This document shows positions 1-12,424 of a stretch of 64,000 nucleotides of DNA, piece after piece. The stretch spans positions 1,860,001-1,924,000 of the forward strand of contig JAHLMK010000009.1 in NCBI GenBank assembly GCA_019915135.1, given 5' to 3'. The stretch is from Strobilurus pachycystidiatus (Eukaryota > Basidiomycota > Agaricomycetes > Agaricales > Physalacriaceae). Below the pieces are notes generated by a model that was not told where the DNA came from, made no database searches, and saw only the letters and a program-made list of their open reading frames with translations. Numbering within the stretch: position 1 is the stretch's first letter; each line of letters begins with the position of its first letter. Made by a program: the position numbers and the translations under genes.

Positions 1-1
1 G

Positions 2-2243
2 GGGACTGGGCACGGAGGGTTCAAGGGATGGTTCTGTGCTCGTTTTGACACGGCGTTCCATGACTATGGAACTGTCCAAAGGGAAGACCAGCGTCCTGGC
101 GCTCTAGAGGGATTCGGACCAGAGCTGAGCGCGTATGCCATGTTCCAATATCCCTCCGATCCGTCGACTTTGGTCGTCAACGTCCGAGTGGCGACATCCT
201 TCATTTCCATGGATCAGGCTTTGGCAAATTTGGAGCACGAGATACCCGACGGCGTAACCTTAGAGGACGTCGAGAAACAAACTCGTGAAGCATGGGAGGA
301 GAAGTTGGGGCGAGTGGAGGTCGAAGGCGGAAATATCGAGAACCAGACCGTACTAATGACAAGCGTCTTTCATGCACTTCAAGTACTTCCTTTCTCGCGT
401 CTTGCCTTGTGCCGTATAGAACTGATAGAGACTCTAGTACCCGTACGAGCAGGATGAATACGGTCGCTACTACTCCGTCTACGACGACCAAGTTCACGAT
501 GGCCAATCTTACAATGGCTACTCGATCTGGGATACTTATCGCGCCGAATGGGGCTTCTTGCTTCTCTTCGCACCTGAGCGTGTGCCGGGAATGATCCAGT
601 CCATGCTTCAGGACTACAAGGAGGGCGGATGGTTGCCAATGTGGAAGAACATGATGGGTACGCATCACTTACTTCCATCACGCATTGATTCAGCGTGTTC
701 ACCGGTGGACATTCAACGAACTGATGCTGATTTTGATAGAAACCAATATCATGATTGCAACCCACGCAGATTCCCTCATTGCAGAAGCCGTATTGAAAGG
801 GTTTGGCAGTGGTTTTGATTTGGAACTTGCGTGGGAGGCGGTTTGGAAAGACGCGACGGTCGCACCGGAGAGAGACTGGGAAGTGCGATATGACGATCGC
901 GAAGAGGTGATATGCTTACTCATTCGCGCTGTCGCAACAATGTTCATTTTTGTTCAGGGCGTCGATTACGAAGTTCGGGCGGGCCTGTCCTCGTCCTACG
1001 GGGTTCCAGGGAAAGGATGGGTCGCCGATGATATTCACTCCGAGAGTGTCAGTCGCACGCTGGGTTATGCATGTGAGAGTGATCTATAAGGCTCAGACTG
1101 GAATTGACTCGGGTAAACGCAGATGATGACCATGCCCTTGCACTACTCGCAGACCATCTTCACAAGTCCAAGGACGTAATAAACTTTCTACACGAACGGT
1201 CGATGAAGGCCCCGTGGTTAGTCTGGAACGACACTGCAACATCCGACGACGATTACGCCACCGATGAAGAGAGGCGGAGGTTTGCGGGGTTCACGAGAGG
1301 CTTCGTTCAAGGGCGGAACGAAAACGGTTCATGGGCCGGTGCGCGAATATCTTTCTTTCTAACAGATCAGATATCCGACCCCATACAAACTCTTCAGTCC
1401 CTTCGTCCGGGTTCACCGAGGGCGACAAATGGGCATACTCTTTTGATATCGTGCACGACATCCCGGGTCTTATAAACAAAAGAGGGGGCAATGAGGCATT
1501 TGTTCGGAGCTTGGACGAGCATTACGAGGGAGGATGGGATTGGTTTGGAAACGAGGTCTGACCTCCGTTCAACAATCATCTATTTCCATTGTAACTGACA
1601 CACTGTCCTCCAGCCGTCCCATCACATCCCATATCTGTATGCTCTCGCAGGGAGACCAGATCTGACCCAGGAACGTGTGCGAAAGGTTGTCGCTGCCAAC
1701 TACAACGCAACTCCCCAGGGTTTGAGCGGGGTACGTCCTCGGTTGTTTTTGCGTCTCGTTTTGACCCATCGCTCTCCTTTTCGATCCGATAGAATGAGGA
1801 TTGTGGTCAGATGAGCGCCTGGTACGTCTTTGGCGCCATGGGTTTCTATTCCGTCAACCCAGTTTCGCTGGAATACGTGTTCGGATCGTAAGTCATCTCC
1901 CATATAGAGATCTCGCGCCTCTGGCTGATATCAGTGAACCACGCCCAGACCGCTCTTTGACAAACTTACGCTGCACCTCCCAGTCCCATCTCATTCGAAC
2001 CCATATCAGAATCCGACTTTCTATGATGCCGCGACGAATTCATATGTCTTGACGGTGGAGTCAGCGGGTGCACCGCATACCCCATACATCGAGAAGATCT
2101 ACGTTAACGGCAACCTCCGGCGAGAACCGTTCATTAAATGGGAGGAATTCTCCATGGGCGGTTCGATCAGATTTGATATGATGCGGACGCAGGACTTTGA
2201 TGTTGATACTGATATAATTCACGAAGAACTGTATGTGTCCTGA
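2..2243 (+). CDS. GH92 alpha-1,2-mannosidase, 5'-truncated by the window edge
   Basis: This is the C-terminal part of a glycoside hydrolase family 92 protein, a calcium-dependent exo-alpha-mannosidase family that trims mannose from N-glycans and mannans. The reading frame is already open at base 2. Splicing gives a continuous GH92-like protein with the segments SFISMDQALANLE, YSIWDTYRAEWG, ETNIMIATHADS, FTEGDKWAY, NEPSHHIPYLY and NEDCGQMSAWYVFG. The last block carries the family's conserved acidic catalytic region. Introns were placed at 383-437, 658-739, 907-957, 1073-1122, 1339-1397, 1556-1613, 1731-1792 and 1888-1948, all with GT/AG ends and all restoring the family reading. The stop at 2241-2243 follows an ordinary C-terminus, but a further small exon cannot be excluded. 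The N-terminus and any signal peptide lie outside the window. I saw no frame break, so the gene is probably functional. Confidence 0.9.
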
Positions 2244-2925
2244 TCAATCGTTCATTCCGAAAGATACCTGACAGTCGCAGTTAAAGTTTAGAGCCCTGGG
2301 ACTTCCGTGTCGATCTCTACTCTTGTTATTTGCGGTGTTCGTCTCGGAATACGAAATGCTTCTTGCAGCCATCCATAAGGGGCCCAAACATTCCTGAGTG
2401 GCATGTGGTATGGTGCTCTTCTTTCCGCCAACATGTCCGTCCCAATATGTCCGTCAATGGATCCCTAACCGTGCGAGTTCGTGATAGCATCATTGCTAAT
2501 GCGGGTAGGAAGAATCGCTGACGGCTTCTCTTCGAGCAGAACCATTACTTGTAGGTCCCCCGGCCTTCGCCATCAAACTGACGTGTCAAAACCCGGCCAT
2601 CTACGCAAGCTAACGTGAGGGGTGCTGGTAGCTAAACAATGTTTTCTCTCCATTACAAAATGTGCGCATAATGCTGGGCCTACCCGCTGCCGCGGTCCTG
2701 TACGTCAACCTCCTTGAGCTTATCTGATGCAATCACTTTCGCCTTGGTGCTGGAGACGCCACATACAACCATCTCGCAATCAAATTTCTGATCATTTCCA
2801 GTGACATACAGCAGCATACAGAGGTGACTGTTCTGGTACCTCATGCGATTCCAATATCCCGCGCCGTGGGCGAGATCCCGGATCTGGATCGGAAATTCAC
2901 CCATCAATTTCAGTCGCAGAGTGCA

Positions 2926-2930
2926 TATAA
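2926..2930 (+). promoter_or_regulatory. TATA box of the first P450 gene
   Basis: TATAA within gtgcatataaatgg lies about 140 bp upstream of the preferred P450 start at 3066. An in-frame ATG at 2931 touches this box and would lie upstream of any transcript start it directs, so ATG 3066 is the better start. The stretch from 2244 to 2925 shows no other gene that I can support. Confidence 0.5.
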
Positions 2931-3065
2931 ATGGAGGTAGGCGAAGATGCACCCCCAACCGCTATCCTTCTCATACTCAGCTTTCAATCGGCTCGTGTTA
3001 TCCGTCGAAGAAGTCAAGCAGGAATAGGCTCCCCGCCCGCTCTGCTCCCACATTCTGGAGTGAAC

Positions 3066-5078
3066 ATGGGCCACGTCTCCCGTAACCTTGATGTCGTCTT
3101 CGAGAGCGCTTTTTTGGAGCACCATCAGTCAGCTCGAAGCCTCACCCGTCCTTATCATCCATTTGATATATTCGCCTCCAGAATCTGGATGCTCGTTTTC
3201 ATGTTGGTCGTCACCAGCACCGTCGTCTTACTTCGAAAGCTGCACGACTCAGATCCATTTCGCGACATCCCTGGTCCACTACTAGCAAGATATACTCCTC
3301 TCTGGCTTGCGTACCACGCACGGATGGGCAAACGATTTCGGGCAGTCCACGAAATGCATCAGGTGCGACGACATGCGCCTCACACAACGCCTTCCCTTAT
3401 ACGTAAACAGAAATACGGTCCTTTTGTCCGCATATCACCAAACCATATCTCCGTCGCGGATAAAGACGCGATACCTGTGATTTACGGCCAGGGGAACAGG
3501 GCGTTCAATAAGTCCCAGTTCTATCAGGCATTCGTTGGAAAAGAGCCCTCCGTATTCTCGACGATGGACCGCCAGGATCACGCCAACCGGAGGCGCATGG
3601 TTTCACAGACATTCTCAGCTAAATCACTCACTCATTTTACCGATTACATGCATGCGATACTCCGTGTCTTCGTGGAAAAAGTCGATGTCATGTGCGAGAG
3701 TGGTGATTACGTCGACGCGTTGCTGTGGTTCAACTACCTTGCCTTCGATGTTCTATCAGATCTGGCGTTTGGCGAAGCGATCGGGATGGTCCGCAAGGTG
3801 AGAACTCAGCTAATGGCACAGGCCTTCATTGATTGATGATGACGCTTGTCTAGGGAAGCGACGAGGTAACTATCGAGCAGCTCGACGGATCAGTATCTAG
3901 GGAACGCGCTATCACGCTAGTCGACGAGGTCAGTCTCCCACGATTACAAGAAAGGCTATGGTTGAGACGCTTATAGCGCGAACACCTCGCCGCAGTCCTC
4001 GGCCTCCACCCATCCTTCAAGCTTCTATCGCGTTTTGTGCCGGATCCGTTTTTCGTTCGTGGTCGGCAGTGCTCGAAAGGTCTCGAGAGTCTGGCCCGCC
4101 GCAGTGTTCTGCAAAGACTTGGCTCGCGGACTGACCGGGCGGATATTCTGAGCAAGCTCATTCAGGCGCGCGGCGGCGATTCTGGCGACCTCTCGGCGAG
4201 TCAGATCTCGCAGTTGATTGCCGAGACAGTAACCCTCCTGTAAGATAACATCCTTTTCTGCCCTCACCGTCAAATAAACTGCAACTGTCGTCAGGATTGC
4301 CGGATCAGACACTACCTCTAGTTCATTGACGGGAATACTTCATCTCATCGGGACACATCCCCATGTTCATAAGAAACTCATTGCTGCGTTGGAAGGGTGT
4401 TATCACGGCGATATTGAACATCTGGCGTACAAGGACGTCAAAGATATTCTCTACCTTGACGCTGTCATCGACGAGGGGTGTGTGGATTGTCTCCCTCGAA
4501 CTGGTATCAAATCTTGACGGGTTTTGTACAGTCTTCGTCTCTATTCCACTGCCATTGGTCTTCATAGATCCGTGCCAACAGGTGGTGTACATTGCTGCGG
4601 CAGGTACTTCCCGGAGGGAGTGAGTAGCGTTCTAACTTCATTGCCTCGCAGCTGACTTGCAACACAGACCGAGATGTCGGTTCCTACGTGGACCATACAG
4701 CATGACCCAACTATCTGGGGGGATCCCGAGGTGTTCAGACCCGAGAGATGGCTTGAGGGAAGGGATCTGAAACCGTACTTGTTGACTTTCGGGAAGGGTC
4801 CTCGCGCCTGCGTGAGCTCGCCTTATTCTTCTCTTTCTTAGTTTTGGCTAACGATGTTCCCTTACTATGTTCAGTTGGGACGCAAGTACGTTAGCCCTCC
4901 TGACAGTGATTATTCATTCGCTAACACAACTGACAGCTTGGCGTATATGGAGATGCGCCTGGTGTTAGCAACAGTACTTTTAAGGTACAACTTTCACCTG
5001 CAAACACCAACGATGGAGACAACGGAGGGATTTATGCATAAGCCTGTGAAGTTGATGGTCAAATTCTCGCGACGTTAG
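3066..5078 (+). CDS. Cytochrome P450 monooxygenase, CYP53/benzoate-hydroxylase-like
   Basis: This is a complete, intron-rich microsomal P450. An N-terminal membrane anchor (residues about 40-58, rich in L, V, F and M) is followed by a proline hinge (DIPGPLLARY). Then come KYGPFVRISPNHISV, the AGSDTTSSSL I-helix, an ExxR motif (EGLR) formed across an intron near 4,475-4,530, PERW, and the heme loop FGKGPRAC-LGRNLA. The text around FNYLAFDVLSDLAFG resembles CYP53-type benzoate 4-monooxygenases, but that subfamily call is inference. Introns are 45-60 nt. The heme loop is split: the codon for the heme-ligand Cys ends exon DNA at 4811, an 11-nt exon (4875-4885) encodes LGR plus two bases, and the next exon starts at 4937. 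The protein ends FSRR at the stop at 5076-5078. P450s of this group hydroxylate aromatic acids in the ER with CPR as electron donor. Confidence 0.88.
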
Positions 5079-7211
5079 ACCTAACGTTCATTTTTATGTT
5101 CTCTTTCGGGATTTCTGTATACCAATATCAGATGTAGAAGTATCAGGGAATTGTAGCCGTACCTCTGGGTCAGAGTGATTGCATATCTTGTTTTCTGGGT
5201 GTCGAAGTGAATGTGTACTGAGCCTCAGGTAAGATCATGCCAGCACCGCTCAGTGTGTGTGTTGGGTTGAACAAATACCATCAGGCGCCCTCGAAATCCG
5301 CGTGTGATAGCCAATAGCCATCGTTGTGTACGAGGTATGATGGCAGTTGGCAGTGTGGCACGACCATCACATTCCCTTGTGTTGATAACTCTGATAGCTC
5401 CTCTTGTCCTCGGGATGTAGATAACTGTATGAACCCATTAGATAGAAGCTCTGTGCCCTCAAGCGCATGTGGCAAATCACCTGAAACGATGACTTACTGG
5501 GTGTGTTGGGGACGAGATTTCACTCGGACTAAGATCCTGATTCTTCCGTTGAGGAGCTCTTTCGCAAGGTGAGAAGGTACCACCATACGGCTGTAGCTTT
5601 GATTCCCGCCTTTCACGGACTGAGACGTATCAAGTTGGTCGCCATACTCGCATAGATGATTGCATCATGTACTGGGATGGATTGTCCGGGCATCTGTCAC
5701 ACACCAGATCCACACGATCTCATAAACCCTCGTCTCTGGTTTCACTGAGAGATATACTTAGAATCAGATAGATGACTAACAGCATATGCAGCGGGTGGGG
5801 TGGGGATATGGATCGGGGCGCTCACGAAACTTCTATCTGTTTTGCCAGGAGCGCAGAGGAGATGCTTTTTTACCGCACAATACAACGCCGCCCCACTGAT
5901 GATGGTTGGCCAAAAGCAGGTTCGTGGGTGACGTATTTCGCCTGCACAGTGCACCCTATCTTCTCCCCAGAGCGCTTTACCGTTCAGGAAGAGCAGCTAT
6001 GCCTCATGCCGTCACGAGGGTGGCCGCTCTGCATTGGGTTGCGGAGAATCCTGATTGATAGACCTGTTGGGCTGAAGAAACAAAATGGCACGTCGATGTC
6101 CCAGTACTGAGTGGACGCGTACTTGACAGACGCTGCTCCGTGTTCGCTCCACGGTACTCTCTGCTAGATTCAGAAGGACGCCGTACTCGTAAGTTGATCA
6201 GCGCCATCATGGTACAGTGGACTTACGTTGATTAACATCGTCACAGTCGAGGGTTTTACACCGGGGGCCAGACGTGGTTAGCTGCATACGCGCGCTTGAG
6301 CTTCCTCGGGTACCGCCGCCACACTGAGGTAGCAAACGCCTCAGTGGAACAAGTAAACGGGGCTTTGAATATCTAATGGGCGATTCACCGGGGAGTCACT
6401 GTGGCTTGATGCACTTTTGTCGGTCTTCTCCGCAAGTTGTCATCTTCACCGGCTGGACCTCTACATCTGGCATGCGCAGAGTATCATGTATGCGGGCGGT
6501 CCTTCTAGTCCTGAGTCATTGACAACTTGCAAGGTCTGCACCACTCAGATTACCATTAGAGTGGCGGCCTCTGTGACTCAGTGTGACTCATAGTAGAAAA
6601 CCCTCTGACGGGCAAAGTATTTGTACATTAGCTTCTTGTATTTCTTTCCTCCCTTCCGGGCACATACAACAGGCTCGGGATGTCAGCTAATGCTCATCGC
6701 AATTAGGGTCGACAAGCGACGTGTAGGACATACATTTTACGACCCATGTGGCGACGAATGTGAGTTGGAATAAAAATGAAAATGAGGCGATATTGGGTTG
6801 AAGCGCTAGGGAGTGCGTGGCTTTGGAGAGTGCGTGGTGCCTCCACGCACTCTTCTTATATGCTTCAAGTATGGGAAGTATCCTGCCTCGTTTCCACCTA
6901 TCTCGGCAACCGGCGCAGAAAATAAGAGCGACAGGGAAGATACATCGAGGAAGTCCGAGTCTGAGTCTCTGAGATCTGAAAGAACGAAAGATCTTCCAGT
7001 GATCCGATAATTAACTGTGTGTCAATCAATTTTGTCCATGCGTCGAGGGAACACCCCGAACAAGTCAATTTCGACAGTGTAGAGTCTGACCCTGGACTGA
7101 CCGAGTGGCCGCGCAGCCTGCAGGCAGGGAAGCTGAGGGAACCTCGGATAAAAAGGGAATGCCGAGATGCCGCTCCTTTGGACGCAAGACCGGATCATCA
7201 AATTACGTCCG
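5079..7211. other. Gene-poor interval between P450 and receptor
   Basis: About 2.1 kb with only short ORFs. The longest (5772-6110) shows no family signature, signal peptide or splice-consistent extension that I can recognise. The interval may hold decayed sequence, but nothing specific can be claimed. Confidence 0.5.
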
Positions 7212-7272
7212 TCCCATTGTCCCTCCACCCTCCCATTGTTGGCCCGCAAAATGCAAACAAAGTCCCCATTGT
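7212..7272 (-). promoter_or_regulatory. Cluster of HMG-box/pheromone-response-like motifs upstream of STE3
   Basis: Two copies of tcccattgt (7212-7220 and 7231-7239) and one cccattgt (7265-7272) read ACAATGGGA or ACAATGGG on the minus strand. They lie 120-180 bp upstream of the receptor start. This is one base from ACAAAGGGA, the element bound by the HMG protein Prf1 in Ustilago maydis mating genes. That they act as sites here is inference from the motif, its clustering and its position. Confidence 0.5.
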
Positions 7273-7393
7273 GTCGTATATCAACGGGCCATGTCTCACA
7301 GGCAGAACTCCCTCGCCTCTACCACCGACAGCCCCCTTGATTCATCCGCCTTACCCGCCTCACACAGCGCCATAGCCCGCCTCCCCTAGCGTC

Positions 7394-8785
7394 ATGGACC
7401 CAACTTACCCACTCTTCCCCTTCTTCGCCTTCATAGGCTTCCTCCTCCCGCTTATCCCCTTGCGCTGGCATCTGCTTGCGTGGAACTCGGGGACTTGCTA
7501 CTTCATCCTATGGACGTCGCTTTCCTGTCTCAACCAATTCGTGAACTCCGTTGTATGGCATAACAACGCGTTGAACCCCGCGCCGATTTGGTGTGATATT
7601 TGTGCGTCTCAGACCTTTCCGTGACTGGCTTATCGCTGAACAACGTCGCTAGCAATCCGCATTATGATGGGCTCTTCCGTTGGTATTCCAGCCTCCTCCT
7701 TTTGCATCAGCCGCCGCTTGTACTACATCGTCCACGCTCAAACCGTTTCGATAACGCCAAAGGATGTACGCGCCTTCTTCTGTATCTTCTTGGTTAGATC
7801 CTTACGCATCTCAGAAAAAGCGCGCCATCTTCTACGACACATTGATCTGTCTCGTCTTCCCCATACTCTTCATCCCTATGCGTATGTCCTTGTTTCTCCA
7901 ACATCACGCCCAACTAACTCCTAGCAGAATACATCGTTCAAGGCCACCGCTTCAACATCTATGAAGACATTGGCTGCTATCCCGCGATCTACAATACCCT
8001 CCCCGCCTACTTCGTCTACCTCATGTGGCCCATCCTCATCGGCCTCATTTCGGCCGTCTACTGTTTCCTGACCCTTCGCGCTTTCGCTCGCCGCCGCGCC
8101 GACTTTAACAACTTGTTATCCTCGAACTGCTCGCTGACCGTCACGCGGTACTTCCGCCTTATGGCCCTCGCTATGACGGAAATGATGTGCACCGTTCCAC
8201 TTGCCGTGCTCATGATGGCTCTGAGCGCGAAGGCCGGCATCCACCCATGGATCAGCTGGGAGGACACGCATTTCGACTACTCCGCCGTCAACCAGATTCC
8301 TTCTTTAATCTGGCGTAGCAACAATCTTCTCCTGGTGTCAATGGAGCTCACCCGTTGGGTGAATATCTTTGCGGCATTTGTCTTCTTTGGTTTCTTCGGC
8401 TTTGCCGACGAAGCGAAGCGCAACTACGCCATCATCTACGAGAGGGGGAAGAAGTTGGTGGGCGTCCAGAAGCCGCTCTTGACGAAATCGTGAGTACTTT
8501 CTCTCCTTGCATTCTGCCTCGTGTGCCAACATCATCTTCTGCAGCTCCTTTCCGAAGCCCCATCCGCCCAAAGCCTTCGAGTTGCCCCTCTACACCTCAT
8601 TCCCCGGTGGCGACAGGAAGCATGCCCATGCCCATGCGCCATCCCATTCTTTCTCATCCAATGGTACCGTGTATGACAGGGCGCTCCCCGCTCTGCCTGT
8701 GAAGGCCGACCAGATTTCCCTCGCCTCCGCTTCGACGTCGACTCACGAATCAGCTGACAGAGATGCTCGCCGTTTTGTTGTATGA
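7394..8785 (+). CDS. STE3: STE3-like a-factor-type pheromone receptor (7-TM GPCR), first copy
   Basis: This is a class D G-protein-coupled receptor of the basidiomycete B mating-type locus. It senses lipidated peptide pheromone at the plasma membrane and signals through a heterotrimeric G protein. The start MDPTYPLFPFFAFIGF is nearly shared with the second receptor at 21123. Landmarks include the TM1 region, LRWHLLAWNSGTC, GIPASSFCISRRLYYI, FNIYEDIGCYPAIYNTLPAY, PWISWEDTHF and FGFADEAKRNY. Introns at 7602-7652, 7766-7814, 7882-7927 and 8490-8544 leave a 396-residue protein with no frame break. A short Ser/His-rich cytoplasmic tail begins after the last intron. The pheromone precursor gene at 9471 lies 0.7 kb downstream on the same strand, the usual receptor/pheromone pairing. 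The tail is about 80 residues, much shorter than in the second receptor. Confidence 0.95.
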
Positions 8786-9316
8786 TTCATCTCCACCTGC
8801 TACGATTACGTTCGGTGCTGTGCACTGACCGCCATGTTATGTTTATATTCCCTCATCTCGTCATGACACTGTCTCTCTTTCACTACTCACGCCGCAGTCA
8901 TGAATAGTTACGGCCCACGCTCCTTCGTATTACTATTCATCCAATCAATGTACTCTTTCTGTATCGGTATCTCACATTCATCAACTTATGACAATATCAA
9001 TGGCATTATCACTCCTCAAATCAAACCCGTACATTCGCGCCGCACGCCCGAGTCAGCGCCGAGCCATTTTGCCAGCCATTGTTTTGCTAAACGGTGCGCC
9101 ATTGCTGCGAAACCTTGTGATTACTCAAACGATGCCATGTATGGGCATGAAAGACGCCCAATACGTCGAACAATTGCTTTCTGAAAAGAATTGTCGAAAT
9201 GAAATTGATCCATCGATATGACTACTGCCACCGCGATACTGTAATATTCGTCCTAATACGTCCATCAATGGCGGCATTAGACGGCATCTCGGCCGAAAAC
9301 CTTTGGCAAACGCCGT

Positions 9317-9375
9317 GCCCATTGTACTCGTTTGCCATTGTCCTTTTTGCCTCGCGCGTGCACTGGCTATATATT
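9317..9375 (+). promoter_or_regulatory. Pheromone precursor promoter: CCATTGT motifs and TATA box
   Basis: gcccattgt at 9317-9325 and gccattgt at 9334-9341 match the ACAATGG core found upstream of the receptor. A TATATATT box at 9368-9375 lies about 100 bp before the precursor ATG at 9471. The interval 8786-9316 also holds several atcaatggc and ccattgtt copies but no gene. Confidence 0.55.
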
Positions 9376-9470
9376 GGGCTCCCCTTTGATGGACAACTCC
9401 TCACTCAATCGCTCGCATCTTTCTGTGCCCATCACCACCAGCCTGCCCTTCCCCTCGCACACTTGTCTTC

Positions 9471-9626
9471 ATGGACTCATTCACCGATCTCAACACCGTC
9501 GTCGAAGGCATGCCTACTGCCCAGGAGGAGTTTTCCACCATCTCCGTCGACACCCCCGCTCCGCCTCCCGTTGACGCCGAGCGCGATGGCGCGGGCAACG
9601 CCGCCGCTATCTGTGTCATTCTATGA
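9471..9626 (+). CDS. Lipopeptide mating pheromone precursor, CaaX box CVIL
   Basis: This is a 51-residue precursor without a signal peptide, ending in CVIL, a four-residue CaaX prenylation box. An Glu-Arg pair at residues 37-38 matches the ER-type N-terminal processing site of basidiomycete pheromones. It predicts a mature peptide of about 10 residues (DGAGNAAAIC) with a prenylated, carboxymethylated Cys. The N-terminal part is acidic and Pro/Thr-rich, as is common in such precursors. It lies downstream of the first STE3 receptor, on the same strand, behind its own TATA box. In yeast and mammals a C-terminal Leu favours geranylgeranylation over farnesylation, so the lipid may differ from that of the second precursor, which ends CVIA. 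A cognate receptor cannot be assigned, because precursors normally activate non-self receptors. Confidence 0.88.
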   Translation: MDSFTDLNTVVEGMPTAQEEFSTISVDTPAPPPVDAERDGAGNAAAICVIL

Positions 9627-12424
9627 TTGTGCGTTTTTGCCTGATTTTCGCGGCTTGTATTGGTGTTGACCACCCGCTAGGACACGAACACTCTGATACC
9701 ATAATTTATTCCATATTCGCTATTCGCCTCTGTCTCCGTGCGTCACATCCTCTGTCTCGTTCTCCCGAAATTGACAATCCAATCCAGAAATCTCTTTCGC
9801 GCCCTTGCCATTGTACACGACTCTCATTAACCCCCCCCCCCCTGGACTTTATATTGCATCAGACACGTACGTGCATCGCCTCGATCTTCGTGACATCCGT
9901 CGCTCACAAATCGCTGTAGACGATCATCGATACTGGATATTGATTTTTGTACACCCACTCTCATTAATGTTTATCATCTGTATTTCTTACCACAAATTGA
10001 ATCTCTCTCTCTCTCCTCCCTTCGGCGTCGAATACATCCCCAAGCCTTACTATGAAATGCTGCACGGCCAAGTCAATCTCGTTGATGCTCTCGTCCGCCT
10101 GGTCGACTTGATCAAGCACTCTGGGCATGCACGTCCAAAATCACCTCGGTATCCGTTGGCGTTGAAGGCATCGAACGGCCTCGTAGTGGCATGATAGGCT
10201 ACCGCGGCAAGTAAAAATTGAGTGACTTTTTACCTATGTCGAGGACACCGGACGCTGCTATGTGAAGACTTACGCACTGTATAAAATTGTCAGGCTGGCT
10301 GAATATCACGGCGCTCTACCTCAGCGGAGTGCCGTGAGCTCTGTGAGTACAAATTCCTTTTTTTGCAATGACTCGTCTTTTTTTCTTGAGCTTGTCGCTT
10401 CTCCTGCAATCTCTGACCACTTAGCCTGCTGTCAACACTCACCACCGTTGAGGCGTCTTGGCCCAGAAGGCTTGGACGCCATCTTAGTGGAAGTACTCAA
10501 AAGCGTTTCTGTAGGCGTGTCATAATACTACTCGCCCCGACTCTCTTGTGGGTTGTCGTATTTAGGTTTTGATAAGTGCCATGTTCCACGCTCACGAAGA
10601 GTATGCCACCTCTGTATGCACTGCCATTGTAGCGACCTGATTCAACGGCGTCGTGGCATAACCAGCCACCGCGAGTTGTCGCCATCCAATCGTCTTCTGA
10701 GGATTTTTTTGCGCTTTCTTGGTCTCCGATGACGCGACCTCGATGGTGAGAGTCCGACTCCGAGTCGCGCCTTGTGGCATACTACATACGCTCGGTATGT
10801 ATAGTATGGCGCCGTAGTGGAGCAGGCTCAGACCGTCATATATGATACTTTTGATACATCTTTTTGCAAAGTGCTACGATCTTGAAATGTGTTTCGTGTT
10901 GTGTTCTTGACTGTCGACGTCGTTCATTGGGCATTCGGATCCACCGATGGAGATCTGAGTGTCAAGCAACCTCGCCGCGGATGCCGAGCACTCGAATATT
11001 GAACGGGCGGTAGATATCCTCAACAGCGGCATCGAACCGCTGCCAGCGCTGAAGTGTTGAGCAAAGCATGCACTGTTTTGACATCGCCACTTCCTACGAC
11101 GTCCTTCCATCACTGCCAAGTTCACGTACAGTGCTGAGGTTGAACGAGTCACACGATGGAACTATGTAGGATATGTACAGTGGCGATAGTATCGTTCTCG
11201 TGGAAAGAAAGCTAGACCTTCTACTGTCGCCGCTGGGAAGCGAGGGTCGCGCGTCAAGAGTGCAAGGAGAATCAAGCTCTTATTGATAGGTAAGTACAGG
11301 ACAGAAAACAGTATGCCAACGAAGACCGAACCCGACGCTGTCGGCAGATGCATCGCGTGATGCTGGTCCGGCAGCGTAGAAGGGGAGATACGGTGCGGCA
11401 TTCTCATCAACAGTGATCGGTAGCAGAAGCTAGCCGGTGAAAAGGAGGGAGCTAAAAATACAGTAGGGTGGTTGCGATGCGAGAAGACGAGGAGAGGGGT
11501 CCGAAAATCGCAGTGGGAGGGGACAGTAGGCGAGGGGGGTGATGACAACGGGGGCGTAGGTGGCAATGCGGCCAATGCCCGCAGAGGTCAGTCACAAGAG
11601 AAAGGGAAGGAGGGGGTGAGGGAGGAGGGAGGGAGGGAGGAGGTGACGAGGAGAATGGAGTCTGGGGTGCAGCATGACGGCTTATTTTTGGGTGGGGAGC
11701 GGGCGATGAGGGTAGGGGGAGGCGCGGCGAGGGGGAAGAGATGTGGTGGCGCGTGGCGGAGGAGGGGGAGGGGGAGGGGATATGGCGCGTGGGATGTACA
11801 TGTCAATCGAGAGGAGAAGGGGAATATCGCCCGGGGAGGATGCGAACACAGACAACGGGACGCTGCTGCCGGTGAAGGTAGGAGTTGACGGAGAAGGAGT
11901 GGAGGTGGAAGTGGAGGGTAGGCGGAGGAGTGGCAGAGATCAAGGGAGACGGGCTTGGCTGGGCGAGGTTGAAAGACGGATGGGACGGTGGATGTCAGAG
12001 GAAGACGGCGAGGTCGCGCAGCTGGTCCGACCACTGCTGTTGCTTGGCGACGTAGGGAGAGTGCGAGCGCGCTAAAGCCTTAAAAGAGGGCGCGGTTGAA
12101 AGCGACGCCGGCCTGCTGCCGCCTGGAATACTGTCAGACAAAAGTCGGGAAGACCGGACCTTGCGTGGTCGGAAGCAAGCAAGCGATCCGTGGGAATTCC
12201 AACTTCCGCTTTGGGATTGCCCAGCGTTGCCGCATCCTCTTCTTTAGTCTTCTCCGACGGCTCTCTCTGCGCATCGGTGACGCCCTTCCAAGTACTCCAA
12301 GCACTCATTATGCCCTGCTCCCTTGGTAGACTATCTGCATGAATCTGGCTGTCCCAAGTCTTGATGTCAACCACGAGCGATCATCGTAGCCACGGCGCGC
12401 TGGCATAACGGAGTGCTGTGACTC
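9627..12424. other. Long gene-poor segment with low-complexity tracts
   Basis: No convincing gene was found. It includes a run of 12 C near 9831-9842, a short CT microsatellite near 10005, and a strongly purine-rich plus strand from about 11,460 to 12,030 (GGAGGGGGAGG-type text). That tract creates long but compositionally biased ORFs on both strands, which I regard as artefacts. Text like the repeat family at 12,425-13,460 (GGCGT-TGGCATA) appears near 10,640 and 10,770. Confidence 0.5.

Noticed and set aside
2931..3065. Upstream in-frame start of the first P450
   Set aside because: The ATG at 2931 directly abuts the TATA box, so a transcript from that box would begin downstream of it; ATG 3066 is preferred.
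5772..6110. 112-codon ORF between the first P450 and STE3
   Set aside because: No recognisable domain, no CaaX box or signal peptide, and no splice-consistent neighbours.
9805..10194. ORF ending GLVVA as a further pheromone precursor
   Set aside because: No Cys at the CaaX position and no ER processing pair; the ORF crosses a poly-C run.
11472..12075. Long overlapping ORFs on both strands in a purine-rich tract
   Set aside because: The ORFs arise from strand-biased low-complexity sequence and have no family signature, start context or splice pattern.
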